Shown: one piece after another, positions 28,173-37,475 of the stretch
Layout: every line of letters starts with the position of its first letter
Numbering within the stretch: position 1 is the first letter of the stretch
Assembly: GCF_900109555.1 (NCBI RefSeq)
Contig: NZ_FNZV01000001.1
Coordinates: 372,001-436,000, forward strand
Direction: 5' to 3'
DNA from: Pacificibacter marinus
GTDB taxonomy: Bacteria; Pseudomonadota; Alphaproteobacteria; Rhodobacterales; Rhodobacteraceae
DNA length: 64,000 nt
Made by a program: the position numbers and the translations under genes
Notes under the pieces: generated by a model
What the model was told of the DNA's origin: nothing
The model's input: only the letters and a program-made list of their open reading frames with translations
The model's database searches: none

Positions 28173-29527
28173 TCAACGGTGTCAACCGTGGGAACTGCCA
28201 GCCCGCTGGGCACGGAGACAGGTGACCCCAAGCGCCCTGTGATGCTGATCGGGTCTGTGAGTGAATGTAGAAATGCGACGATGGCCGCCACGTCGTCTGC
28301 GCTTAAGCTGGCCGGTGGCGATGTGACCGCGGCCGCAATTGCCGCCACCTGTTCTGGGTCATCCAATACCTTAAAATCGTCGCTTTCAAAATCCGGCACT
28401 ATGGCCTGCGTGCGGTCATAGTGCGCAAGGCTTTGCGCTGGATCACTGTGATCCGCCACAAATTGCGCCAGATCGCGGTGCGCGCCCGCATGGCCATAAG
28501 GTCCGGTCAACGCCACATTTCTCAAAGAAGGCGTGCGAAACGCATAGCGATCTTGTTCGCGCCCTGTCACACGAAAGCGGCCATCATCTCTGGTGTGGTC
28601 TTCGAATGTGGCTGATTTTCCAGGCCCGATTTGCGGCGCTGCCATCGCATGAAATGCATGATCGGTCAAAAACGGCCCCGAATGGCACGTCGCGCAAGCG
28701 CCTTTGCCGTAAAACAGGTCTAGCCCTGTTTGAGCCTGAGCATCAAGAGTATCAGTGCCCCGCAAAACAGCGTCAAACGGCGCGGTGTCAGAGCGCCATT
28801 CGTAAGATACAAAGGCCGCAATCGCGTTTGAAATATCTGTAAACGCGATATCGTCAGGTGTATTTATGTGGGGGAACAGCGCCACGAACCCATCCGCATA
28901 TTCTGGAATATCTGCCACGCGTCGCGCCAGTAAATCCCAAGCGCCGCCCTTGCCCGTTATGATGCCCTGACGCACATTGCGGGCGATGTCGTTTTCACGA
29001 TGCGATCCCGCCATTTCATCACGGCTAAGCACCGGAAACATGGTTTGCGCCGATAAAACCGATACGAACCCGTCCAGCATGTCCGATCCCATTGGCGTGC
29101 GAATGCCGTTTGGCTGGTTTGAATCTGCTTCAAGGCGACCATCGTGAAATAGAGTCGTAAATTCCTTGGCACCTAGGTTGAAAAGCCCGGTGGCATTGCG
29201 GGGAATTCGCTCTTCTGGAACGTTATTCGGATCGACGTGGCGCGACGGCCCCATGCCAATACCGCCATCGCCCAAAGACAACGAAACGCCATCTGACGTG
29301 CCGAGTTTGGGGTGATGACAGGTCACACAGGCAACGTCGCGGTTGCCCGACAGGATCGGATCATAAAAGAGAAGCTGACCCAACTGGGCCTCAAGCAAGT
29401 CCACAGCAACATATGATTGATCAGTCACAGGAGACGGCAAATCTTGCGCCAATGCTGGCATGAGTGATGTCGTAAAAAGAAGAGCTGCACTGGGAATTTT
29501 CATATGAGATGCCAAAGTCAATTTCAT
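28169..29527 (-). CDS. Dihaem cytochrome c peroxidase / MauG-family protein
   Basis: 452 aa periplasmic protein with a signal peptide and two CXXCH haem c sites, C67-H71 (CVTCH) and C278-H282 (CATCH). Two haems with about 210 residues between them is the CcpA/MauG layout. Start is ATG 29527 or ATG 29503; neither has a strong ribosome site. MauG relatives reduce peroxide or oxidise partner proteins. The convergent neighbour with calcium-binding FG-GAP repeats and an UnbV domain could be that partner. Confidence 0.9.
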   Translation of the reverse strand: MKLTLASHMKIPSAALLFTTSLMPALAQDLPSPVTDQSYVAVDLLEAQLGQLLFYDPILSGNRDVACVTCHHPKLGTSDGVSLSLGDGGIGMGPSRHVDPNNVPEERIPRNATGLFNLGAKEFTTLFHDGRLEADSNQPNGIRTPMGSDMLDGFVSVLSAQTMFPVLSRDEMAGSHRENDIARNVRQGIITGKGGAWDLLARRVADIPEYADGFVALFPHINTPDDIAFTDISNAIAAFVSYEWRSDTAPFDAVLRGTDTLDAQAQTGLDLFYGKGACATCHSGPFLTDHAFHAMAAPQIGPGKSATFEDHTRDDGRFRVTGREQDRYAFRTPSLRNVALTGPYGHAGAHRDLAQFVADHSDPAQSLAHYDRTQAIVPDFESDDFKVLDDPEQVAAIAAAVTSPPASLSADDVAAIVAFLHSLTDPISITGRLGSPVSVPSGLAVPTVDTVD

Positions 29528-29711
29528 GCTGGGTTGCGCTCTTACCTATTGAATAGGGTCGAGACGCGCAAAGAAAAAGCGACGTTTTCTGTTTGAATTC
29601 GCCAGCTCTTTGCCCCCCGAAACCAACAAAGGTACATTTTACGCAGCAGTTGTATTTGGCGATTTTTTCACAAAATAGCGACTGATAAACAGTCCCGATT
29701 GAGTGTCCCAA

Positions 29712-31598
29712 TCACAACTTGGGCATTCCTTTGGGGCGCATCAACCGCTTTTGAGCCGCAATTCGGAAGGGTGCATTTGGGGCGCCATAACCATTATAAT
29801 TTCCCCGCCGCTCAACAATTTCAAAGAACATCCCCCCCGCATAGGGCTTGGAATAAAACTGAAAGAATGCCCCTTGTGCATCTTCATCATATAGAATGTT
29901 CCCGGCTTTTAGCGCGGCGAGCATGTCTGTGGGCAGATCGAAACGTGCCACCAAATCGGCATAATAGTTTTCCGACATCGGCAAGGGATCAAAGCCCAAC
30001 TTTGCCATCGCGGCAGCCGTCGCAAAGATATCACGTGTCGATAGGGCAATGTGTTGAACCGAAGCACCAAAGCTGTCGGCCAGAAAGTTTCCGGCCATTG
30101 TGCGATGGGTTTCCGCCCCATTGAGTGTGATGCGCAGTGACCCAGTGCCTGTTTCCAACGCCTGACTGCGCACCAATCCGTCTGGATCCACGACATCGAC
30201 CATTGGTGATTTTTGCATCTGAAAGAGTGTAGTGTAAAACAACGACCAACTGAGCATTTCATCATAGCTCATGGTCTGCGCAAGGTGATCAATGCATTCC
30301 AGACCAGCATCGGTTTTATCGTCTGACGCATGAGCGAATTCAACAGACCATACGTCACTCAAGCCGCTTGATTTATCAATGAAATGCAAAACGCTGCCGC
30401 TTTGACCACGGATAGCAGGAATGCTCAGCTCGCCGGGGCCAATGGCCTGTTCGAAAAGATCAGCGCCCAAAGACTTTGCTCTGGAAACCGTCTGTGCTGC
30501 GGAATCCACCGATATTCCGATGTCGCATACAGTCGTACCGTGCATGGCGTAAGCACTGCTGGCATAGCCTGACGTTTCTCGGTTAATGACAATTCGAATG
30601 TCACCTTGGGTCCAAAGTGAAAGCTTCTTTGCAATGTGATTGCCTGAGTGTTGAAAACCAAGGGTCTTCAAGATGGATTCTAGTGCTTGCGCGTCTTCAC
30701 CTCGTGTCGCGAATTCAACGAATTCGATCCCTTCAACGCTGGAACGCTCAGGCATTTTAACCAAATTTTGGGGTGCAGGCTGCGCGTCCCTTTGTACGTC
30801 ATCCATCAATGCGACAAGAGAACGATAGCCGTCTTTAGCAACAGTCTTAGGGTGTCCGCCACGAAATTGATCGTTGAAAATCTCTAAAGAAATCGGGCCG
30901 TTATATCCTGTCGCCATCACGGCTTTCATAAAGTCAACGATGGGCAAATCACCCTCAAAGGGCATGTTGCGAAAATGGCGGGACCAATAGAGCAGATCCA
31001 TGTCGATCAAAGGTGCATCGGCAAGTTGAACAAAAAATATCTTGTCGCCCGGAATGCGCCGGATCGTTTCTGGATCAATTTTACGTGCCAAAGTGTGGAA
31101 GCTATCAAGCACCAAGCCAACATTTTCATGGTCTGCGCGGCGTACAATTTCCCAAGCATCGCGGTGATCGTTGACATGACGCCCCCACGCGAGCGCTTCA
31201 AACCCGACCCGCAGATCACGCTTGGCTGCGCGTTCGCCCAACGCGTGAAAGTCGGCCGCTGCGCGATCGATACCACCAAGGGCCTCTGGGTGACATGACG
31301 AGCAAACCAATACCAGATCCGTGCCCAATTCCTGCATCAGGTCAAACTTACGTTCTGCGCGGTCAAATGCCTTTGCACGCAGCGGTTCGGGCAATCCTTC
31401 AAAGTCTCGGAAAGGTTGGAACAAAGTGATCTCTAGACCCATTGATCGGATCAGATCGCCCACCTCTCGGGGATTGCCATCGTGGGCGATGAAATCTTGT
31501 TCGAAAATTTCGATGCCATCAAAACCCGCAGCGGCAATTGCTTCAAGTTTTGCGGGCAGGTTGCCAGAGATCGAAACCGTTGCAATAGATGTTTTCAA
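29712..31598 (-). CDS. quiC: 3-dehydroshikimate dehydratase fused to HPPD-like domain
   Basis: 628 aa. Residues 1-270 form a TIM barrel of the AP-endonuclease-2 / sugar-isomerase type (FDGIEIFEQD, CSSCHPEALGG, GFEALAWGRHVNDH, LDSFHTL, SLEIFNDQFRGG). It dehydrates 3-dehydroshikimate to protocatechuate with a divalent metal. Residues about 290-628 form two VOC-like modules resembling 4-hydroxyphenylpyruvate dioxygenase (HIALSTRDIFATAAAM, FFEIVERRGNYNGYG). This fused architecture is known from QuiC1 of pseudomonads. It overlaps the aroE-like gene (4 bp) and is the last gene of the operon. Confidence 0.92.
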   Translation of the reverse strand: MKTSIATVSISGNLPAKLEAIAAAGFDGIEIFEQDFIAHDGNPREVGDLIRSMGLEITLFQPFRDFEGLPEPLRAKAFDRAERKFDLMQELGTDLVLVCSSCHPEALGGIDRAAADFHALGERAAKRDLRVGFEALAWGRHVNDHRDAWEIVRRADHENVGLVLDSFHTLARKIDPETIRRIPGDKIFFVQLADAPLIDMDLLYWSRHFRNMPFEGDLPIVDFMKAVMATGYNGPISLEIFNDQFRGGHPKTVAKDGYRSLVALMDDVQRDAQPAPQNLVKMPERSSVEGIEFVEFATRGEDAQALESILKTLGFQHSGNHIAKKLSLWTQGDIRIVINRETSGYASSAYAMHGTTVCDIGISVDSAAQTVSRAKSLGADLFEQAIGPGELSIPAIRGQSGSVLHFIDKSSGLSDVWSVEFAHASDDKTDAGLECIDHLAQTMSYDEMLSWSLFYTTLFQMQKSPMVDVVDPDGLVRSQALETGTGSLRITLNGAETHRTMAGNFLADSFGASVQHIALSTRDIFATAAAMAKLGFDPLPMSENYYADLVARFDLPTDMLAALKAGNILYDEDAQGAFFQFYSKPYAGGMFFEIVERRGNYNGYGAPNAPFRIAAQKRLMRPKGMPKL

Positions 31599-32446
31599 AG
31601 CGCATCTCCCTGAATAGCGTCGCGAAGTTCCGACGGATTAAGATAAGCATTTGTAAAGATTTTCCACGCATCCAAGCCCTGTTCAAAGAAAAGCTCATAC
31701 CCCGAAATTACCGTAAGACTGGCCAGCTTGGCATCTTGCAAAAACTGTGTTTCTACAGGGGTATAGACAGCATCAAAGGCCCAACTTGCCCCCTGCATAG
31801 CGTCAGCAGGCAAAGAGGATCCACCAATCCCAACCATGCCCAACGGGGTGCAATTGATAAGTCCATCCGCATCTTTGGCGGCAAGGACCGCATCGCTTGA
31901 TGTTTCGATCAATGTGTCGGCCCCAAGGGCGCTCAAAGCCTGAGCAAGAGCCTCTACTTTGGCCGCATCAAGGTCGACACATCGAATGGTTTTCGCATTA
32001 AGGGCAACCAGACCAAAAGCCACAGCCTTGCCCACGCCACCTGTGCCAATAAGGCAAACTGTACCGGGGGGTTGCCCCCCCCGAACACTTCGGTAGGCAT
32101 TCATAAACCCAGTGTAATCCGTGTTGAACCCTTTGGGACCATCAGCGTCGAAAACGACCGTATTGACCGCACCGATGGCACGGACCAACGGGTCGCAAAC
32201 GGTCACTTTGGACGTTACCAATTCTTTGTAAGGGTAAGTGACATTGATCCCGCGAAATCCATCAATGCGCGCTTGCTGAAAGACGTCATCAAACGAAAGG
32301 CCCATGTCCTTGGGGATGAGCCTGTCATATGTGACATCTAATCCAGCCAATCGTCCAGCGGTGCGATGTAGCCGCGGCGATTTAGACCGAACAATATTGT
32401 CGCCGATCAAACCAAGCTTGATGGTATTTGTATGAGTGGATGTCAT
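31595..32446 (-). CDS. Shikimate/quinate dehydrogenase (AroE family)
   Basis: 283 aa. The substrate motif NVTYPYKE keeps the catalytic Lys, NTDYTGF keeps the catalytic Asp, and LIGTGGVGKAVAFGL is the nucleotide-binding glycine loop. AroE relatives oxidise shikimate to 3-dehydroshikimate, or quinate to 3-dehydroquinate. VDLDAAK after the second strand has an Asp at the position that in some members prefers NAD over NADP, which suits a catabolic role. Start ATG 32446 forms TGATG with the tctA stop. It lies between a TTT transporter and QuiC, so catabolic shikimate/quinate use is more likely than aromatic biosynthesis. Confidence 0.9.
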   Translation of the reverse strand: MTSTHTNTIKLGLIGDNIVRSKSPRLHRTAGRLAGLDVTYDRLIPKDMGLSFDDVFQQARIDGFRGINVTYPYKELVTSKVTVCDPLVRAIGAVNTVVFDADGPKGFNTDYTGFMNAYRSVRGGQPPGTVCLIGTGGVGKAVAFGLVALNAKTIRCVDLDAAKVEALAQALSALGADTLIETSSDAVLAAKDADGLINCTPLGMVGIGGSSLPADAMQGASWAFDAVYTPVETQFLQDAKLASLTVISGYELFFEQGLDAWKIFTNAYLNPSELRDAIQGDAL

Positions 32447-33951
32447 CACGATGTCTTTCTAAACAAGCGTTTTTTCAGTATCGCCCAAAGCGGTGTTTGG
32501 CTCACAAAAATCAAAATCACGGCCACGAACAGCACCAAAGAAAGAGGGCTTGTGAAGATGCCATGGAAAAACCGGCCCAGTTCTTCACGCTCAGAAATGA
32601 TGGCACGGCGCCAATTGTCATCAAGCAGACGTGACAGGATGACGCCCAAGATCACAGGCCCCAAAGGATAGCCGTAATGACGCATGAAATAACCAAAAAC
32701 ACCAAAGCCGAGCATCCAATACACATCGGTGATTGAATTGTTCACCGCGTAGGCCCCGACAATCGATAAAAGCAGGATGAGAGGAATAATGATTGACCGC
32801 GGTATCTCAACGATCTTGGTGAATATCTTAATGCCGGTTAGGCCAAAAATTAGCATGAAAATATTTGCGGTGAATAAAGCACCAACAATGAACCAAAACA
32901 TATCTGGCTGATCGATCATCAGCATAGGTCCGGGGTTCAAACCGTGAATGAAAAGCGCGCCAATCATGATTGCGGTGACCGCATCACCGGGGATACCCAA
33001 AGTCATCATCGGAATAAACGCGCCACCAACAGCCGCGTTATTGGCTGTTTCCGGCGCAACCAGCCCTTCCATTGCGCCTTGGCCGAATGGCACCTTAGGT
33101 TTCTTAGTCACCCGTTTTGCGTGATCATAGGCCATCAAAGCCGCGATATCGCCGCCTGTTCCTGGCAAGGCCCCTATAATGACCCCAATGGTTGACGTCT
33201 GCAGGGAAAGCGGCAGGTATTTTTTGACAGTCCCAAACGAGGGGACAATTCTGTCAATCTTTTGGCGAACCGCTTTCATGTTGACGTTTTGCAATTGCAT
33301 CAACGCCTCAGACACGCCGAACATACCGATCATCACGGCGATAAAAGAAATCCCACCTTCCATGATCTGAAAATCAAACGTGAACCGTTCCGTAAACGTC
33401 AGCGGGTCACGCCCTACGGCACCGATGGCAATGCCCAAAGAACCCGCAAAAATACCTTTTATCATCGATCCGCTGGACAAAGACCCAACCAAAAGGATGC
33501 CTAAAACCGCCAACAGCATGTAATCACGTGGCTGAAAGCTCAGCGCGAATTCGGACACAAACGGGGCTGCAAGAGCCAAGACCAAAATACCAATCAAACC
33601 GCCAAAGAAAGACATGACTGTCGTGACGCCGATTGCCTGACCAGCCTCGCCGCGTTGCGCCATAGGATAACCATCCATGGCGGTGGCAATCGCCGAAGGC
33701 GCGCCCGGAATGTTCAGCAGAATTGCTGTACGCGACCCGCCATAAACGCCCCCCATATAGATGCCGACCATCAACGAAATCGCGGGATATACATCCCACG
33801 AAAAAGTAAAGGAAATCAGGATGGACACGGCCATGGTGACCGAAAGACCGGGAATGGCGCCGATATAAATACCAACAAAGGTGCCCACACCGACAAGCAC
33901 AAGCAGATCAAGTTGGGTGAAAACTGTAAATATAGCGAGAAACGTATCCAT
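32446..33951 (-). CDS. tctA: Tripartite tricarboxylate transporter large membrane subunit
   Basis: 501 aa with about ten to twelve hydrophobic segments, the full TctA length. Family landmarks are GAIPGLSVTMAVSILI near residue 30, ALPGTGGDIAALMAYDHAKR mid-protein and MMTLGIPGDAVTAIM. Part of a TctCBA system that takes up carboxylates using an ion gradient. The catabolic genes that follow suggest quinate or shikimate as substrate. Overlaps tctB by one base. Confidence 0.93.
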   Translation of the reverse strand: MDTFLAIFTVFTQLDLLVLVGVGTFVGIYIGAIPGLSVTMAVSILISFTFSWDVYPAISLMVGIYMGGVYGGSRTAILLNIPGAPSAIATAMDGYPMAQRGEAGQAIGVTTVMSFFGGLIGILVLALAAPFVSEFALSFQPRDYMLLAVLGILLVGSLSSGSMIKGIFAGSLGIAIGAVGRDPLTFTERFTFDFQIMEGGISFIAVMIGMFGVSEALMQLQNVNMKAVRQKIDRIVPSFGTVKKYLPLSLQTSTIGVIIGALPGTGGDIAALMAYDHAKRVTKKPKVPFGQGAMEGLVAPETANNAAVGGAFIPMMTLGIPGDAVTAIMIGALFIHGLNPGPMLMIDQPDMFWFIVGALFTANIFMLIFGLTGIKIFTKIVEIPRSIIIPLILLLSIVGAYAVNNSITDVYWMLGFGVFGYFMRHYGYPLGPVILGVILSRLLDDNWRRAIISEREELGRFFHGIFTSPLSLVLFVAVILIFVSQTPLWAILKKRLFRKTS

Positions 33952-34526
33952 CAGGATGCTCCTGCGGACATAAGGTTGCGAAAATACTGAATGAACTCAG
34001 CTTCGGGCAGAACGCCTGCGGGCAAAAGCACGGTAAACACCACACGAAAAACGATCCAGATCACAACCAAAGATCCTAATGCAACGGCCAGCGTGTAACC
34101 CCAGCCCCGCTTGGCAAGCACTTTGATCGCAACAATGAGAAACACTGCAGCCGTCAGGACAAAACCCAGTGGTTGCAAAAGCAAACCGAACACAATCAAA
34201 AAGCCAATAAAAAGAACCACTGTTCCGGGCAGAATATCTTTGGAAAGCGTTTCGGTTGTGACCTTTTTCAAGCGGGCCGTACGCAAGACCACCGCAAAGG
34301 CCGAAATGGCCATCACCAGCGTTGTGGCCATTGGAATGGCACCGGGGGCGGATAAGGCATCAAATCCAGAGATGCCATAGGCACTGTAAAGCAAAAACAG
34401 GCTGGCGAGTGTCAGAAATATTGCGAAAGCCAATTCGCCGGGGCGTTGTTTTTCGACATATCCACCAGGTATTGCATCAGATGTGCCATCGTGATGATCC
34501 ATGTCGCCTCTAAACTCAGGATGCAT
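33951..34526 (-). CDS. tctB: Tripartite tricarboxylate transporter small membrane subunit
   Basis: 191 aa with four hydrophobic segments, typical of TctB. Start ATG 34526 has AAGGAG 7 bases upstream; the frame extends to 34586 without a ribosome site. The long hydrophilic N-terminus before the first segment (HPEFRGDMDHHDG) is slightly unusual. Works with TctA in the membrane. Confidence 0.85.
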   Translation of the reverse strand: MHPEFRGDMDHHDGTSDAIPGGYVEKQRPGELAFAIFLTLASLFLLYSAYGISGFDALSAPGAIPMATTLVMAISAFAVVLRTARLKKVTTETLSKDILPGTVVLFIGFLIVFGLLLQPLGFVLTAAVFLIVAIKVLAKRGWGYTLAVALGSLVVIWIVFRVVFTVLLPAGVLPEAEFIQYFRNLMSAGAS

Positions 34527-34578
34527 GATCCACTCCTTATTAGGGATTGATCCGACTCCTCCGCCGGACTGTAAAGCG

Positions 34579-34605
34579 CCGCCCACAATTGTATGGTGTG
34601 GGCGG
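34579..34605 (-). promoter_or_regulatory. Intercistronic hairpin between tctC and tctB
   Basis: Nine-bp perfect stem CCGCCCACA / TGTGGGCGG with a 9-base loop, 48 bases after the tctC stop. Likely stabilises tctC mRNA relative to the membrane-subunit part. Confidence 0.6.
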
Positions 34606-34653
34606 TACCCAGTTTAAACGGCCTTTAGACCATCCGACAAAGTCGGTTATGCC

Positions 34654-35652
34654 TTATGGACGGGCGATACCGAACTCTTCTGGAGACGTCTTAGCCAAGC
34701 CCGAGTCCTGAAGAAGCCAAGCCGTACCCTGCTGCCACTTCGACAGAAAGGCTGTCGCTTCAGCACCACTGATACCCATCATGGTAAAACCACGATCTTC
34801 CATGAGCTTCATGAAGTCAGGATTTGCAGCCCCCTCTGTGTAAGCGGCGCTCAGTTTGGCCACGACATCATCTGGCGTATCTTTTGGCGCGAAAACACCA
34901 AAGAACGGCCCCCAAGGCAGGTATGTGTTGTAGCCGTCATTGAACGACGTCACGAGCGGCACGTCCGGCAGATTTTCGTTCTGTTCGACATCAAAAATCG
35001 CAATTGGCTTTATCGCACCCGCACGGATGGTTTCAATTGCAGCGCCCAAAACAGCAGGCATTACGTCAATCGCACCACCTTGCAAGGCTGTCAGTGCTGG
35101 ACCATCACCATCATAAGGGACAGCAATTACATCCAGTTCACCTTCGACGGTGTTCATCATAGCGGTGATGACCGACGGAAGACCACCCGGCCCTGTTGAG
35201 CCCAAGCGCAACGCGCCAGGATTGCTTGCGATGTAATCCAGCATACCAGAGTAATCATCAAACGGTGCATCTTTATTGGCCACGAGAATTGGCGTGCCGC
35301 GTGCCAAAATGTTGATAGGTGTGAATTCAGAATAGTCTTTGTCGCCAAGCCCCATCACTTTGTAAAGTAGTGGGTTTTCAGCCCCCATAAGCAACGTGTA
35401 GCCGTCAGCTTTTGCCCCAGCGACATGGTTGAGCGCGATAGCACCAACTGCTCCGGTCATGTTCTGCATAACAACCGTCCCACCAAGCGCCGCTTCGGCG
35501 TGCGGTGTGACCGACCGCATCACGGTATCGGTTGATCCACCAGCACTCCATTGAATGATGCCTTGAATTTCTTTGGTTGGGTAATCCTGAGCCACTGCAA
35601 TGGTGGTGCTTAGTCCAAGCGCAATTACTGCGCTGATCAGTTTACGAGACAT
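34654..35652 (-). CDS. tctC: TctC-type periplasmic binding protein
   Basis: 332 aa with a 21-residue signal peptide (MSRKLISAVIALGLSTTIAV). The Bug/TctC landmark QDYPTKEIQGIIQWSAGGSTD follows, with the ligand-capping loop QWSAGGSTDTVMR. Start ATG 35652 has GGGAGG 8 bases upstream. First gene of the operon tctC-tctB-tctA-aroE-quiC and divergent from a TetR regulator. Quinate/shikimate or a related carboxylate is the inferred ligand. Confidence 0.9.
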   Translation of the reverse strand: MSRKLISAVIALGLSTTIAVAQDYPTKEIQGIIQWSAGGSTDTVMRSVTPHAEAALGGTVVMQNMTGAVGAIALNHVAGAKADGYTLLMGAENPLLYKVMGLGDKDYSEFTPINILARGTPILVANKDAPFDDYSGMLDYIASNPGALRLGSTGPGGLPSVITAMMNTVEGELDVIAVPYDGDGPALTALQGGAIDVMPAVLGAAIETIRAGAIKPIAIFDVEQNENLPDVPLVTSFNDGYNTYLPWGPFFGVFAPKDTPDDVVAKLSAAYTEGAANPDFMKLMEDRGFTMMGISGAEATAFLSKWQQGTAWLLQDSGLAKTSPEEFGIARP

Positions 35653-35721
35653 TTTCGTCCTCCCTAGGTGTTTTTTTAGTCGACGATTCGCTCCTCGCAT
35701 CGCCTCCACATACCTCCTTAT

Positions 35722-35768
35722 GTACCTCTGGGTTAATTTGTCAACAGAATGTACCCAAGGGTTAATTT
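35722..35768. promoter_or_regulatory. Direct-repeat operator in tctC / TetR divergent promoter
   Basis: GTACCTCTGGGTTAATTT (35722-35739) and GTACCCAAGGGTTAATTT (35751-35768) match at 15 of 18 positions, 29 bases apart. Both lie in the 159-base spacer between tctC and the TetR gene. Each contains an ACCC-N-GGGT-like half palindrome. TTGTCA at 35738 could be the -35 box of the TetR promoter, so the repeats would overlap it. Confidence 0.6.
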
Positions 35769-35811
35769 TGTGCTACTGCTTAAGAATCACAAGAAACTGA
35801 GAGGCATTGAA

Positions 35812-36507
35812 ATGGATAAAGATACTGATACAGCAGGACAAAAGCGAAAGACCACTTGGAAAAAAGACCCAGCAGCTGTCAAAGAAAATATCCTAACAAT
35901 CGCTACTGAAGAATTTGCAGCGCATGGTTTGTCAGGTGCAAATATCAACGAAATTGCTCGAAAGACAGCGACGTCAAAACGGATGATTTACTATTATTTT
36001 GGCGACAAAGAAGGGCTGTATCAACACGTGCTTGAGCGGGTGTATTCGTCACTTCGCAACGAAGAACAGATGCTGAATGTTGCAGACCTTGCCCCCATCC
36101 CTGCCCTGCGCCGCCTGACAGAGGCAACGTTCGATTCACACGTAAACAACCCTCAGTTCATCCGCCTTGTGATGATCGAAAACATTCACAATGCAGAGTA
36201 CGTTAAAAAATCAAAAAGTATCCCAAAGCTGAACAAAGCCATCATAGACAAACTGACTGACGTTTGTGAACGCGGCAAAGCAAGTGGTGTTTTGCGCGTG
36301 GATGCTGATCCACTCGAACTCCACTGGATGACCAGTTCGGCAAGCTTCTACAATGTCTCGAATATGGCAACGTTTTCAACATCTTTTGGGGACAGCCTTT
36401 ATACAGAACAAGGCCAGAAAAGATTGCGCCAACGCGTTGTCGATATGGTTCTAGGGACCGTGGTTATTGGGTATCAGCCAGACACACCCAGTTCCAATTG
36501 CGCCTGA
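35812..36507 (+). CDS. TetR-family transcriptional regulator
   Basis: 231 aa. N-terminal TetR helix-turn-helix at about residues 22-70 (ILTIATEEFAAHGLSGANINEIA then SKRMIYYYFGDKEGLY). C-terminal ligand domain ends in a TetR_C-like helical bundle. Start ATG 35812 has GAGAGG about 10 bases upstream. Divergent from the tctCBA-aroE-quiC operon and probably its repressor, with the two direct repeats in the spacer as operators. Confidence 0.88.
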   Translation: MDKDTDTAGQKRKTTWKKDPAAVKENILTIATEEFAAHGLSGANINEIARKTATSKRMIYYYFGDKEGLYQHVLERVYSSLRNEEQMLNVADLAPIPALRRLTEATFDSHVNNPQFIRLVMIENIHNAEYVKKSKSIPKLNKAIIDKLTDVCERGKASGVLRVDADPLELHWMTSSASFYNVSNMATFSTSFGDSLYTEQGQKRLRQRVVDMVLGTVVIGYQPDTPSSNCA

Positions 36508-36608
36508 AACCAATGAAATAGGCGTCAACGGTTCTGTCGCAATCCTAAGCTCGCTTGATGCGATCTATCTGCTGTAATCCTAACCTGCGGACGCTAAGGC
36601 CAAATTCG

Positions 36609-37475
36609 TCATTTAGAAGATGCATCTATGGCAGTTCGATAAAGTGAAATCTGCTCTGCGACATAGTCCAAAAATGCATCACCATCCTTGTCACCAAGGT
36701 CCTTATCACCACAATCCAAAACGGCCTGAAACGTATCAATCAACGCTGTGGCAACGATGACACCATCCGCCACCTGCCCGACGTCCGCCGCCATCTTGGG
36801 TGTTTTCACACCAAACCCGACCATGACAGGCAATGTGCTTACCTCTCGGCAGCGCGCCACACCTTGTGCAATCGCGTCAATAGATGCCGAAGGGCCGCCA
36901 GTTGGGCCCACCACGGGGATGCAATACAAAAAGCCGCCCACAGCCGGATGATCTGACGTGAAATCCTTGGCCTCAAGTGTCGGGGCCGCCATAGGAATCA
37001 TGAAAATCCCCTGTTCCGCCAAAGCATCAAGCAAAGCGTTTGCTTCTCGTAAAGGGAAATCACCAGCGATTAACCCATCCACACCAGCAGCGGCGGCACG
37101 TTCGGCAAAACGCTCATACCCCATCACAGCCAATGGGTTGGCATAGCCCATCAACACCAGTGGTGTCGTCGTATCGGTTTGGCGAAACGCCGCGCAAAGC
37201 TCCAGCGTACGGGTCAAATTTCCGCCTGCAGCAAGTCCGCGAATGTTGGCTTTTTGGATGGTCGCGCCATCAAGGATAGGGTCCGAAAACGGGTGACCAA
37301 TTTCGATCAGGTCAATGCCAGACGCAACGAACCTATGCATCAAAACCAGAGACGCCTCAAATGACGGATCACTCGCAACCGTGTAGGTCACAAACGCAGG
37401 TCTGCCCTCGCGTTTGAGCCGCTGAAACATCACATCAATCCGGCGCGTGTCAGGTGTCGTTGCGGCTTGCATCAT
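36609..37475 (-). CDS. TrpA-like aldolase (tryptophan synthase alpha homologue) 1
   Basis: 288 aa TIM barrel of the TrpA family. Both catalytic acids are kept: E58 and D69 in EIGHPFSDPILDGATIQ (E49 and D60 of Salmonella TrpA). Active-site positions F22 and Y175 correspond to Tyr31 and the Tyr of GFLYCIP; the GFG and PTG loops are present. The last phosphate loop is altered (VATAL instead of SGSAI). TrpA cleaves indole-3-glycerol phosphate by retro-aldol to indole and glyceraldehyde-3-phosphate. Four-base ATGA overlap with the TrpB-like gene. The operon has no other trp gene; it carries a sugar ABC transporter and kinase, so a catabolic aldolase role is more likely than tryptophan synthesis. 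Confidence 0.85.
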   Translation of the reverse strand: MMQAATTPDTRRIDVMFQRLKREGRPAFVTYTVASDPSFEASLVLMHRFVASGIDLIEIGHPFSDPILDGATIQKANIRGLAAGGNLTRTLELCAAFRQTDTTTPLVLMGYANPLAVMGYERFAERAAAAGVDGLIAGDFPLREANALLDALAEQGIFMIPMAAPTLEAKDFTSDHPAVGGFLYCIPVVGPTGGPSASIDAIAQGVARCREVSTLPVMVGFGVKTPKMAADVGQVADGVIVATALIDTFQAVLDCGDKDLGDKDGDAFLDYVAEQISLYRTAIDASSK

